From assembly GCA_965231765.1 (NCBI GenBank), contig OZ246887.1:4092001-4156000 (forward strand): a stretch of DNA of 64,000 nt. Reading direction: 5' to 3'. This DNA comes from JAAXHF01 sp963665955 (lineage in GTDB: Bacteria > Desulfobacterota > Binatia > Bin18). Position numbers and translations under genes: made by a program. Below are positions 7,888-15,623 of this stretch, piece by piece. Within the stretch, counting starts at the first letter, position 1, and each line of letters starts with the position of its first letter. The notes below the pieces were generated by a model. The model had not been told where the DNA came from. It ran no database searches and worked only from the letters and a program-made list of their open reading frames with translations.

Positions 7888-8673
7888 TCAGCCTTGCGTG
7901 CGGCCGCGTTTTTGAATGTCTTCCCGTCGGGAGGCAATAGCACCTGGAGTGACTTGGCGGAGATGCTCGCGCCATTCTTTGGCTTCGATAGTGAGGCCAT
8001 CTTCTAGGGTTTGAGCAAAGCCGGCATTCATCGTCCGTTTCATTTTTGGCAGCATGTCTGGGACGCAGGATAACATGTCTGTGGCGAGCGCCTGACAGGT
8101 CGGGAGCAGCTCTTGTGGCGCCACCACCCGATTGACCAAGCCCCAATGAGCGGCCTGTTCAGCAGACAGGAAGTTGCCGGTCAAAGACAGCTCTTTTGCC
8201 CGATAAATGCCAATCGCGCGGGACAGCTTCTGGCTCAGTCCCCAGCCCGGCATGACGCCTACTCGGGCGTGGGTATCGGCAAAACGCCCTTTTGCTGAAG
8301 CGATTAATACATCGCACGCGAGGGCGAGCTCAAAGCCTCCAGTGATAGCAACGCCATTGATCGCGCCAATGATCGGCCGATCAAAGCGGCCCAGCGCCTC
8401 AACTACGTCTAGCTCATTGCCTGGCGCCACGTCTCGGTTGAGGCTGGTATCCGGACTGCCTAATTCTTTTAAATCCAACCCCGCACAAAAAGCCCGCTCA
8501 CCAGCACCAGTGAGAATAACCACCCGCGTGTCCAGATCGTTTTGCAGCTGATCAAACGTCTGGACCATCAGCGTCCGTAGTTCACGCGAAAGCGCGTTCA
8601 TCGCCTGGGGACGGTTGAGGGTGAGCGTCGCGATCCCATCGTGTTTCTCAACGAGAAGAATTGTGTCTGACAT
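7888..8673 (-). CDS. Enoyl-CoA hydratase/isomerase family protein (crotonase fold)
   Basis: A 261-residue crotonase. The oxyanion-hole motif around ERAFCAGLDLKELG and the helix GAITGGFELALACD (glutamate in the Glu144 position of rat hydratase) are present. At the second catalytic position (Glu164 in rat) the pattern ADTHARVGVMPGWG gives a histidine instead. That is typical of one actinobacterial/proteobacterial subgroup of unknown reaction, so classical hydratase activity is uncertain. The gene is convergent with the acyl-CoA carboxylase gene, which suggests a shared acyl-CoA theme but not an operon. Confidence 0.88.
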   Translation of the reverse strand: MSDTILLVEKHDGIATLTLNRPQAMNALSRELRTLMVQTFDQLQNDLDTRVVILTGAGERAFCAGLDLKELGSPDTSLNRDVAPGNELDVVEALGRFDRPIIGAINGVAITGGFELALACDVLIASAKGRFADTHARVGVMPGWGLSQKLSRAIGIYRAKELSLTGNFLSAEQAAHWGLVNRVVAPQELLPTCQALATDMLSCVPDMLPKMKRTMNAGFAQTLEDGLTIEAKEWREHLRQVTPGAIASRREDIQKRGRTQG

Positions 8674-8796
8674 GCCCGCGCCCTATAGCGCAGCAAGATA
8701 GGCGTTGTCAATGTGAGAAGAAATTGCATAAGGTAGTCTGCCTATTTGCTTCCGCCTTGACTCACGAGTGATTTGTTCCGGACAGGAGGGCTGATT

Positions 8797-9822
8797 ATGA
8801 CAACTTTGAAACTGGATACGATGTTTATGGCGCGTTCGCCTGCCGATGCAGCAGAACTGGCACAGGGTTATGAGGAAATGGGATTTGATGCCTTGTGGGG
8901 AGTGGAAAGTCAGCACGATCCATTCCTGCCCCTGGCTGTGGCTTCGACGACAACAAGAAAGGTCAAGTTGGGAACTGCGATTGCGCTGGCCTTTCCTCGC
9001 AGTCCGATGTCGTTAGCGTATACGGCCTGGGATCTCCAAAAAGCCTCGAACGGCCGGTTCATCTTGGGACTTGGAACACAGGTCAAAGGCCATAACGAAC
9101 GTCGTTATAGCACCAAGTGGGGTTCACCTGGCCCTAAGCTGCGCGAAGTAATCTTGTCCCTACGAGCTATTTGGGACTGCTGGCAGAATGGCACCAAGCT
9201 CGACTTTCAAGGCGAGTTTTATCAGTTCACACTCATGCCCCCAGCGTTTACGCCCGGCCCTATTGAACATCCGTACGTTCCCATCTACATCGCTGGAGTG
9301 AACCCGTATATCTGCCGTCTGGCTGGTGAGCTGTGTGATGGTTTTCATGCCCATCCCTTCCACTCGGCCAAATACCTCCGAGAAAATGTGTTGGCTCAAA
9401 TCAGAATCGGCGCCCAAAAGGCCGGACGCAGTGCCAAAGACATTCCCATCTCGACCTCAGCCTTTGTCATCATGGGCGACAGCCAGAAAGAGATCGCTGA
9501 GATGCGTGAAGAGGTCCGGATGCAAATCGCCTTTTACGCTTCGACCCGGACCTACAAACCTGTGCTCGACGTGCATGGCTGGGGAGATACCTGCGCTCGG
9601 CTGAGTGAAAAAGCCGCCAGAGGCGAATGGGCCGCTATGGCCAAAGAGATTACGGATGACATGCTTGAGGTCTATGCGGTGACTGGCTCGCCTGAAGAAA
9701 TCCCGGCACTCCTCAAAGAGAAGTACAACGGCCTGCTTGACCGGGTGGCATTGTACCATACTGATCGGCCAGGGAAGAATACTGCTCGCTGGCGGAATAT
9801 TATTGAGGCGTTTCGTGGCTGA
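8797..9822 (+). CDS. LLM-class (F420-dependent type) oxidoreductase
   Basis: A 341-residue luciferase-like monooxygenase family protein resembling the TIGR03617-type F420-dependent group. It has an N-terminal TIM-barrel strand with LDTMFMARSPADAAELAQ, EMGFDALW-VESQHDPF, LGTAIALAFPRSPM, RFILGLGTQVKGHNERRY, and a later YIAGVNPYICRLAGELCDGFHAHPF. The enzymes use F420H2 or FMNH2 to reduce or oxygenate small molecules, and the substrate is unknown. The window also holds F420 biosynthesis genes (36588-40978), so F420 use is plausible. ATG 8797 is chosen because of GGAGGG about 6 bases upstream. Confidence 0.88.
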   Translation: MTTLKLDTMFMARSPADAAELAQGYEEMGFDALWGVESQHDPFLPLAVASTTTRKVKLGTAIALAFPRSPMSLAYTAWDLQKASNGRFILGLGTQVKGHNERRYSTKWGSPGPKLREVILSLRAIWDCWQNGTKLDFQGEFYQFTLMPPAFTPGPIEHPYVPIYIAGVNPYICRLAGELCDGFHAHPFHSAKYLRENVLAQIRIGAQKAGRSAKDIPISTSAFVIMGDSQKEIAEMREEVRMQIAFYASTRTYKPVLDVHGWGDTCARLSEKAARGEWAAMAKEITDDMLEVYAVTGSPEEIPALLKEKYNGLLDRVALYHTDRPGKNTARWRNIIEAFRG

Positions 9823-9914
9823 TTTGGCTGCGCCTTGCGCCCTCTGCTGCATCAGGGTAGGCAAGGGATGCAGAGCGGGCAAGCTGTGTACAAAACACGA
9901 GAAGAAAAGAGTAC

Positions 9915-10385
9915 ATGCAGTTTCAGTTGAATACCGAAGAGCGACAGCAACTCACAACGCTCAGCCGTCGGGAAAAAGATTCACGTGCCTTACGTCGGGT
10001 CCAGGCCCTCTTGTGGCTGGATGCAGGCACAGCAGTCCGAGAGGTCGCGAAGCGCTTGAGCGTGAGTCGCCAAGTGATCTACCACTGGGTCGCACGCTTT
10101 GAAGATCGCCAGGACCTCACCCCGGAGGCACGTATTCACGACGGTCTCCGGCCTGGGCGTCCCCGCTCGGCGCACGGAGTGATCGATCCTCTTATCGAAG
10201 AAGTGATGAATCAAGAACCGCGTGATTGGGGCTATCCTGGCGCTGGATGGACGTCGGGAACATTGGCCCGCTACCTGGCGGAGGTCCATGATATCGCAGT
10301 CTCGCGTCGCAGTGTGAGTTTTGCTTTAGTCCGTCTGCGCCCCAAAGGTGGTCTGGGGCGTCGCAGGAATGTACGGCCCCAATGA
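9915..10385 (+). mobile_element. IS630-family transposase fragment (HTH half only)
   Basis: The 156 codons give an IS630/Tc1-mariner N-terminal part: RRVQALLWLDAG, the helix-turn-helix EVAKRLSVSRQVIYHWVARFE, then a linker and a second winged-helix segment WTSGTLARYLAE, SRRSVSFAL. The DDE catalytic half that should follow is absent: the frame stops and the MBL-fold gene begins 96 bases later. No clear terminal inverted repeats were found. It is an immobile relic at the left edge of the defence-gene stretch. Confidence 0.75.
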
Positions 10386-10481
10386 TATGGGGGGATGTTT
10401 GGAAGCATTTCTGCGGAGGTATTTGGCTCTTGTTCGGCTATGCCGCACAAGAAAAGACACCGTTCATAGGAGGGACGGACA

Positions 10482-11375
10482 ATGAGCACAACGTTAGATT
10501 GGCTTGGCTGTGCAACCTTTCGACTCAGCATTGGCGAGCTGGTTGTTTTTCTGGATGCGTATATCGACCGGGTGCCAAGTGCGGCACAGACCGGTATGAC
10601 GACTGACACCGTGCAAAAAGCGGATTGGATCGTTGTTGGCCATTCCCATTTTGATCACTTGTACGGGGCTGAACGGATTGCTAAGGCGACTGGGGCGACT
10701 ATTATTGGTTCATATGAGAGCATCCGGATTATGGCCGCCCAAGGGGTGCCAGAAGAACAACTCATGCCAGTCGCTGGCGGCGAAAAAATTCAGCTTGCCC
10801 CAGATGTAACGGTCACCGTCTACCCAAGCCAGCATTCTTGTGTCTGGACCAAGACGGCCATGCCGGATTCCAATGCGGTATGTATTGGCGAACTTGGTGT
10901 GACATACCAAGAACAGGCTGAGCGCATGAAGGGGCTGTGGGCTCAACTCAGTGCAATCGGTGGGGAAGTCGTCGAACATCTCACAGTCTCAGCCCAGGGT
11001 GCGCGCGGCGACGGGGGAGCCTTGGTGTATGTGTTTGAGACACCAGAAGGATCGTTGTTATACCAAGATACGTCTGGGCACTGGAGTGGGATTCTCCGTG
11101 ATCGACGACCAGATGTTGCAATTTTAGCCGCAGCTGGTCGGGGTAATATTGACGGCGAGCCGATTCAGGGATCGTTAGCTCAGTTCGTCGCTCGGCAAGT
11201 CGATATATTGCGGCCGCGTCGCGTAGTGCTGGGTCATCACGACAACTGGTTGCCGGGCTTCTCCAAAGCGATTGATACCGCTCCGATTCGAGAAGAAATG
11301 GCTCGCTGGGCACCCAGGACTGAGCTGGTTGAGATGGGCTATATGGAGGCGTATCCGATTTTTGAGGAAAGGTAG
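10482..11375 (+). CDS. MBL-fold metallo-hydrolase
   Basis: A 297-residue metallo-beta-lactamase-fold protein. The zinc motif HSHFDH is at residues 54-59, with an additional ligand-like histidine in VVEHLT and near VLGHHDNW at the C-terminus. The first strand reads TLDWLGCATFRLS, typical of the UlaG/L-ascorbate-lactonase-like branch that hydrolyses phosphodiesters or lactones. The substrate is unknown. AGGAGGG lies 7 bases before the ATG. It is flanked by a transposase relic and a restriction-methylase relic, which suggests it survived within a rearranged region. Confidence 0.85.
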   Translation: MSTTLDWLGCATFRLSIGELVVFLDAYIDRVPSAAQTGMTTDTVQKADWIVVGHSHFDHLYGAERIAKATGATIIGSYESIRIMAAQGVPEEQLMPVAGGEKIQLAPDVTVTVYPSQHSCVWTKTAMPDSNAVCIGELGVTYQEQAERMKGLWAQLSAIGGEVVEHLTVSAQGARGDGGALVYVFETPEGSLLYQDTSGHWSGILRDRRPDVAILAAAGRGNIDGEPIQGSLAQFVARQVDILRPRRVVLGHHDNWLPGFSKAIDTAPIREEMARWAPRTELVEMGYMEAYPIFEER

Positions 11376-11377
11376 GG

Positions 11378-11689
11378 GTGTACAATACTTTTCCCCTACC
11401 GCCCAAAGGCGCGAAGCTGGCAAAACTGGAACCGCTGGCGCAGGCGGTACTTGATGCCCGGCAGGCGCATCCGGGTGCGAACTTGGCCGACCTGTACGAC
11501 CCCGACCTGATGCCGCCCAACTTGCGCAAGGTCCACCACGCTCTCGACCGGGCCGTGGACCGGCTCTGCCGGCCCGGCGGCTTCGCCTCGGAGCGCGAGC
11601 GGGTGGAGCATCTGTTCGGGTGGTATGAGAAGATGACTGCGCCGTTGACCGTGAAGCCAAAGCCGAAGCGGAGGAGGCACAAACGGTAA
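11378..11689 (+). pseudogene. C-terminal remnant of an MmeI-type (type IIL) restriction-modification protein
   Basis: This 103-codon fragment starts in mid-protein style (VYNTFPLPP) two bases after the MBL stop. It continues KLEPLAQAVLDARQAHPGANLADLYDPDLMPPNLRK, then ALDRAVDRLCR and FASERERVEHLFGWYEKM. This is the characteristic C-terminal helical tail of large MmeI-like single-chain restriction-modification/DNA methyltransferase proteins (about 900 residues or more). The methylase, target-recognition and nuclease parts are missing. The GTG at 11378 is just the first start-like codon and probably not used. It is likely a deletion relic. Confidence 0.72.
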
Positions 11690-11757
11690 GGCGTTGCCGA
11701 ATGCTATTCTCGCCGTCTGGTAAAGTCTCAAAAAATTGTTTTTCTACATTGATAACG

Positions 11758-13233
11758 TCAATCTGAGGATTTTATAGAAGATTTTAACTTTTCTAGACTC
11801 CTCAGATAGCCGCCAAAATACAGAGCAAATGGATGATAATGGCCAGCTCGCGACCATGTCTTCAGATTCCATCCCGCTTCAACGAGGTTCGAGGAAGCGA
11901 AAACGAATTCCAAGGTTGCCGTGAAAAAAAATAGTGCTAGGCCCATTTCGCTAGAATCTATGTGAAGAGGACTTCCGTGCACGTAATGATTTCGACAATT
12001 CACAGCCTCATCTATTATCCAAAATATTTCTGGGAAATCGTTGCCGCTCACGGCAACTAGAATTTTTGCTCTGTGACGTATCTTCTCCTTCAGTGTGTTA
12101 CTGCCAACACGACCCAGGGCACCGAGGAGGCTATTCCGGTCAGGAGACGGGGGAAGCTTTTTAATGATGTCACGACAGCGATCCCTAGCGGATTTGAGAT
12201 CTTCTGGAATCTCAGTCTTTGGAGGCAAGGCTGTGTCTGGCAGAATATCGAACATGTTGGCTGCACCGACCAGGCGGTCAATATCGTAGCGTCGTTGCTT
12301 GAAGAAGCCATTGAAAAACCTCGAATGCGCATCCTCCCAGGTTTCATAACGCCCTAGCCAATTTGCGGTCATATGCGAGAATTCTTCTTTTCGCTGAATC
12401 GGATTTATCAATATATCCAGATTTGAATTTCTTTCTTCATCGTTTCTTTCGTATATTGGGAGATCGCACTGGATTGCCTCAAAGCGTTCTGCCAATCGTT
12501 CCTCTTCACCTTTGAAAAAAGAAAGGCTGGTGATATTTTGCGGCCGACCTATTATTATCTCGAACAGTCGCAACAATTTTACAACGCTCTGGACAGCATA
12601 GTCCGAATCTACTGGCTCTGGAAATTTTAGCTTGATAGTTATTTGATTTTCAATTCTTACACCGTTAAAGGGATCAAAACGTTCTCCAATTCCCCGATAT
12701 ACCGAAATATTCCCTATTACCGTGTCTATGGAAACAATGTCGAATTTTCCGTTGAAGTACGCAATTATGGGCCGAGGACCTGATTCAATTTTTCTGTTTT
12801 CTAGCTCGCCTATCTTTTCTATCAATGAAGCCACATCTTTATCTTTGTACGGGTTCACGATTCCGAAAGCGTCCCGAGCGTAAAATAACTTAGCGGCATC
12901 ATCGAATGTGAAGTTTGCTTCGACTATCTCTTTATCGTTCGGGAGGAGATAGTCGTTGCCAATAACAATCAACCTAGGGCGCAGGGTGCAATGCCATGTC
13001 TGTTCCGATTCCTTGTGGGTGCTGTGCTGAATACCACCGCTGGGCCAGCAATCGCTTAACGATACTTTTTTAAGATTTTGTAAATACCCTTTCACAGTGA
13101 CTCTTTCGTCGATAAAGGTGTCATCCTCGCTCCACACACGTAGAGAACTGTTTGGCCCTGCGATGGTTAGGCTACCTGTAGTATCGGTGTCAGGCAGAAT
13201 TTTGAATTTTCCTGAGTATGTCGCATTCTCCAT
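11758..13233 (-). CDS. apeA: ApeA-like HEPN-domain antiphage protein
   Basis: A 491-residue protein matching ApeA. The N-terminal half (about 1-310) is an ApeA_NTD1-like beta-rich domain with FDDAAKLFYARDAF and IIAYFNGKFDIVS. The C-terminal part (about 340-475) is an Apea-like HEPN domain with the ribonuclease motif R-x4-H in CRNHYVHGSPLH (R414 and H419). HEPN proteins of this group act as abortive-infection RNases, possibly cutting tRNA. AAGGAG precedes the ATG. Coding is AT-richer than the neighbours, consistent with transfer. It lies downstream of a 90-residue gene on the same strand, 27 bases apart, and divergent to an XRE/ImmA gene. Confidence 0.8.
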   Translation of the reverse strand: MENATYSGKFKILPDTDTTGSLTIAGPNSSLRVWSEDDTFIDERVTVKGYLQNLKKVSLSDCWPSGGIQHSTHKESEQTWHCTLRPRLIVIGNDYLLPNDKEIVEANFTFDDAAKLFYARDAFGIVNPYKDKDVASLIEKIGELENRKIESGPRPIIAYFNGKFDIVSIDTVIGNISVYRGIGERFDPFNGVRIENQITIKLKFPEPVDSDYAVQSVVKLLRLFEIIIGRPQNITSLSFFKGEEERLAERFEAIQCDLPIYERNDEERNSNLDILINPIQRKEEFSHMTANWLGRYETWEDAHSRFFNGFFKQRRYDIDRLVGAANMFDILPDTALPPKTEIPEDLKSARDRCRDIIKKLPPSPDRNSLLGALGRVGSNTLKEKIRHRAKILVAVSGNDFPEIFWIIDEAVNCRNHYVHGSPLHIDSSEMGLALFFFTATLEFVFASSNLVEAGWNLKTWSRAGHYHPFALYFGGYLRSLEKLKSSIKSSD

Positions 13234-13260
13234 TGATAGGAACTCCTTACCCCCTCGGCA

Positions 13261-13533
13261 TTAACTTCCTCGGTATTCTGAATCAGGCAGAAGCGGGGTC
13301 GGCGCGGGGAGGGTCGTAGGTTTCTTGTCACGCTTGGGCTTGGACGCAATTTTGTCAATCGCGGAAATCCATTGCGCGATAACAAGTTGGGGATGGTTTC
13401 GTGTAAACTTTACAATATCGACGGGGGTGTCGTTCGGAGCGCCGAGGCTACTCTTTTGGCGAATTGCCCGCTGGAGGTTTTCCCCAGCCTCGAACTCCGT
13501 CTCGCTTCGACCATAAGGTTTGATAATCCGCAT
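13261..13533 (-). CDS. Unrecognised 90-residue protein upstream of the ApeA-like gene
   Basis: A small basic protein starting MRIIKPYGRSETEF, with a middle helix-like stretch FTRNHPQLVIAQWISAIDKIASKPK and a proline-rich tail. I cannot name the family with confidence. The VIAQWISAIDKIA segment looks well structured and may be an interaction motif. It could be a true small partner of the HEPN protein (an inhibitor or specificity subunit) or the surviving N-terminus of a larger gene. The 27-base gap to the ApeA-like start suggests cotranscription. Confidence 0.55.
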   Translation of the reverse strand: MRIIKPYGRSETEFEAGENLQRAIRQKSSLGAPNDTPVDIVKFTRNHPQLVIAQWISAIDKIASKPKRDKKPTTLPAPTPLLPDSEYRGS

Positions 13534-13648
13534 ATTGGCCCCCTCAAATCGTATCCTGTCTGTTCTGATGTATAGCTAAATTTTCAAATTATTAAAATAT
13601 GTTATAAAGATAACTTTCAACCAGTCACCTCGCAGGGAGGAACAAACA
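13534..13648. promoter_or_regulatory. AT-rich divergent promoter region
   Basis: This 115-base gap separates the ApeA-side operon (minus strand) from the XRE-ImmA gene (plus strand). Its centre (about 13574-13615) is markedly AT-rich in a GC-rich context, with TATAAAGAT-like and AAATTATTAAAATAT stretches suitable for -10 boxes in both directions. An XRE-type regulator next door makes it a plausible operator. I cannot define exact hexamers. Confidence 0.4.
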
Positions 13649-14788
13649 ATGGCAGAGGAGGCGACCATCGCCGCAAACGTTGCCCGACTACGGCTGGACC
13701 GTCAATTGACTCAGGCGGACCTCGCTACGAAGGCCAAACTCTCACGTGTGGCGCTTGGAAAGATTGAGCGGGGGACGGTCGTCCCGCGTGCACGGACCCT
13801 CGACGCTTTAGCAAAAGCGCTCGTGGTCCCGGTCGGCGAGCTTGTTACCCCCGTTCGGCCTCTCGAAAGCGTGCGATTCCGCGCTCGGGCGCTGGTTCAT
13901 GCGCGCGAGCAGATTCTGGCGGAAGTCTCGAAGTGGCTGGACGCCTACGCCGGGCTTGAGGCCGCCTTGGACGAGCGTCTCCCGTTCCGGTTCGAGCCGG
14001 TGGTAGCTCCGAGCCGCCGAGGCAGCCCTATGAAGGCCGCGCAGGCCGCGCGCCGGACGGTCGGACTCGGACCCGAGGAACCGGTGCGCGATATCTGCGG
14101 ACTGCTTGAGGAGAGCGGGGTGAAGCTCCTGCTCCTGGAGACGAATCGGGACTCGTTCTTCGGGCTGAGTGTCGGTGCCCGCGACGGCGGCCCGGCGGTA
14201 GTTGTCAACACCTGGGATCGGATTTCGGTGGAACGCTGGATATTCACTGCGGCGCATGAACTGGGCCACCTGCTACTTCACCCCTCCGAATATCAGCGAG
14301 AGGCCACCGATCTCCCCTTACGGGCAGAACGAGAAGCTGACGCTTTCGCAAGCGAGTTCCTGATGCCGGAGACGGCGTTCGCGGTCGAGTGGGATGTGAC
14401 CCGTGGTCACTCGCTTCTGCTGCGTGTTCTCAAGGTCAAGCGAATCTTCCGCGCGAGCTACAAGACCGTGCTCTACCGGCTAGTGGAGTCAGGCCGCGAG
14501 ACATCCGCCGTCTGGCGTGCATTCCAGGGCCAGCACCGTGGCTACTTCGGCAAGACGCTCCGCAAAACTGACGAGCCCGAAGCTCTTGAGAAGAGCGAGT
14601 TCGCGTGGAACTGGAGCCGCTCAGGGGAACCAGCGGGTCTCTCCAAACACGACTTCATTGAGGACCGCCTGTCGCGACTCGTGCGACGGGCGCTCGAAGA
14701 GGAACGCATTTCGCTCGGGCGCGCCGCCGAGATACTTGGGCTCACTCGGGACGAGATGAGGCAGAAGGCGCGCGAGTGGGTGCGCTAA
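13649..14788 (+). CDS. XRE-family HTH regulator fused to an ImmA/IrrE-type metallopeptidase
   Basis: A 379-residue protein. Residues about 8-65 are an XRE/Cro-CI helix-turn-helix (LRLDRQLTQADLATKAKLSRVALGKIERG). Residues about 140-300 are an ImmA/IrrE zinc protease with HELGH at 203-207 and a third ligand in READAFASEFLMP (about 229-233). Such proteins bind DNA and cleave a repressor or partner on damage or infection (ImmA cleaves ImmR in ICEBs1). A GGGAGG site lies upstream. The stop is directly followed by the PIN gene start (TAA then ATG), so the pair is an operon. A toxin-antitoxin or regulated-defence role is likely. Confidence 0.88.
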   Translation: MAEEATIAANVARLRLDRQLTQADLATKAKLSRVALGKIERGTVVPRARTLDALAKALVVPVGELVTPVRPLESVRFRARALVHAREQILAEVSKWLDAYAGLEAALDERLPFRFEPVVAPSRRGSPMKAAQAARRTVGLGPEEPVRDICGLLEESGVKLLLLETNRDSFFGLSVGARDGGPAVVVNTWDRISVERWIFTAAHELGHLLLHPSEYQREATDLPLRAEREADAFASEFLMPETAFAVEWDVTRGHSLLLRVLKVKRIFRASYKTVLYRLVESGRETSAVWRAFQGQHRGYFGKTLRKTDEPEALEKSEFAWNWSRSGEPAGLSKHDFIEDRLSRLVRRALEEERISLGRAAEILGLTRDEMRQKAREWVR

Positions 14789-15295
14789 ATGCAGGCTACG
14801 CCGACGGTGCTCCTTGCCGACGCGGACGTGCTCATCGACTACCGCGAGTCCGAGTTAGCGATCCTTAATCTCGTGGTTCAGCACCTGGGACGGGTGGCCG
14901 TTGTACCGTCCGTGCTTGAGGAAGTGCGGGGCGTCACGGCAGTGCAATGCGTGCACCTTGGCGTTGAAGTCATTGAGGTCTCAACGGATCGGATGCTCCA
15001 AGCCGCGAAGGTCGAGTCGAGTGTCTCGTTCAACGATCGCCTCTGCTTGGTCGTTTGTCGCGAAGAGGGGTGGACGTGCGTGACGAACGACGGCGCATTA
15101 CGGCGGCTCTGCAAACGCCACGACGTTGAGACGCGCTTCGGCCTTGGCCTCATGGTGGATCTGGTCGCAGCCGGCGTCCTGACACGGCGGCGGGCCGCTA
15201 CGGTCGCACGCCGGATGCAGGTTTCAAACCCGCTGCACATCAATGATCGGGTGCTGGCTCGCTTCTTGGACGCGCTGGACAATCGGGTTCGGTGA
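14789..15295 (+). CDS. PIN-like domain nuclease
   Basis: A 168-residue PIN-fold protein. Acidic residues expected for metal binding are D11/D13 in LLADADVLIDY, E44/E45 in VLEEV, D83 in FNDRLCLV and D101 in VTNDGALRRLC. PIN toxins cleave RNA. It starts immediately after the XRE-ImmA stop, so the pair is cotranscribed and the upstream protein is the likely antitoxin or regulator. The C-terminal 50 residues are arginine-rich and hold two predicted helices. The nuclease assignment is by fold; the target is unknown. Confidence 0.8.
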   Translation: MQATPTVLLADADVLIDYRESELAILNLVVQHLGRVAVVPSVLEEVRGVTAVQCVHLGVEVIEVSTDRMLQAAKVESSVSFNDRLCLVVCREEGWTCVTNDGALRRLCKRHDVETRFGLGLMVDLVAAGVLTRRRAATVARRMQVSNPLHINDRVLARFLDALDNRVR

Positions 15296-15456
15296 TTTGG
15301 GATAATTTGCTCCTGTGTCTCTATCTTCGGTTGAAGATTGACGATGAGGAGGGGGAGATAGCGAGATATTTGGATACGGAGGAAGTCCGGTGGGGCGGGT
15401 CAATGGAGTGGAATCCCAAGCCGGCTTGCAGGAAGGCGGCTATCATCTACCAATAG
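15292..15456 (+). CDS. Possible small coupled gene, 54 residues, unrecognised
   Basis: A 54-codon frame starts at a GTG overlapping the PIN-gene stop (GTGA). Its product would have a hydrophobic start (LLLCLYLRLK), an acidic middle (IDDEEGEIARYLDTEEVRW) and a short basic end. The amphipathic acidic region looks protein-like. It could be a coupled small protein or the tail of a deleted gene. No family is recognised. Confidence 0.35.
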   Translation: MIWDNLLLCLYLRLKIDDEEGEIARYLDTEEVRWGGSMEWNPKPACRKAAIIYQ

Positions 15457-15492
15457 CCCAGACTCAAGGCAGCGGCTTCATACTCGGTCATG

Positions 15493-15560
15493 CCCGGTTC
15501 TCCTCGTGATCCTGAAATCCGTTTAAGGTTATCTCTCCTTGTTTGTCAACGAGAACCGGG
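15493..15560. other. 10-bp inverted repeat arms in an intergenic region
   Basis: The arms 15493-15502 and 15551-15560 are perfect reverse complements separated by 48 bases. The intervening sequence is AT-richer than the flanks. Apart from this, 15457-15623 shows no gene. The repeat may be a remnant of a mobile element or a regulator site upstream of the OsmC gene. Confidence 0.45.
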
Positions 15561-15623
15561 TTGAGCCATTCTGTAGAGCGCTCTGCTCGGCTATAGTGGA
15601 TGTCGTAAGGCAAGGAGAACGAC

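Noticed and set aside
10382..10606. Small frame after the transposase relic as the missing DDE half
   Set aside because: No DDE motifs or similarity to the IS630 catalytic domain; overlaps the MBL gene start.
13167..13385. Overlapping minus-strand small frame between the ApeA-like gene and its upstream partner
   Set aside because: Overlaps both real genes in another frame with no ribosome site.
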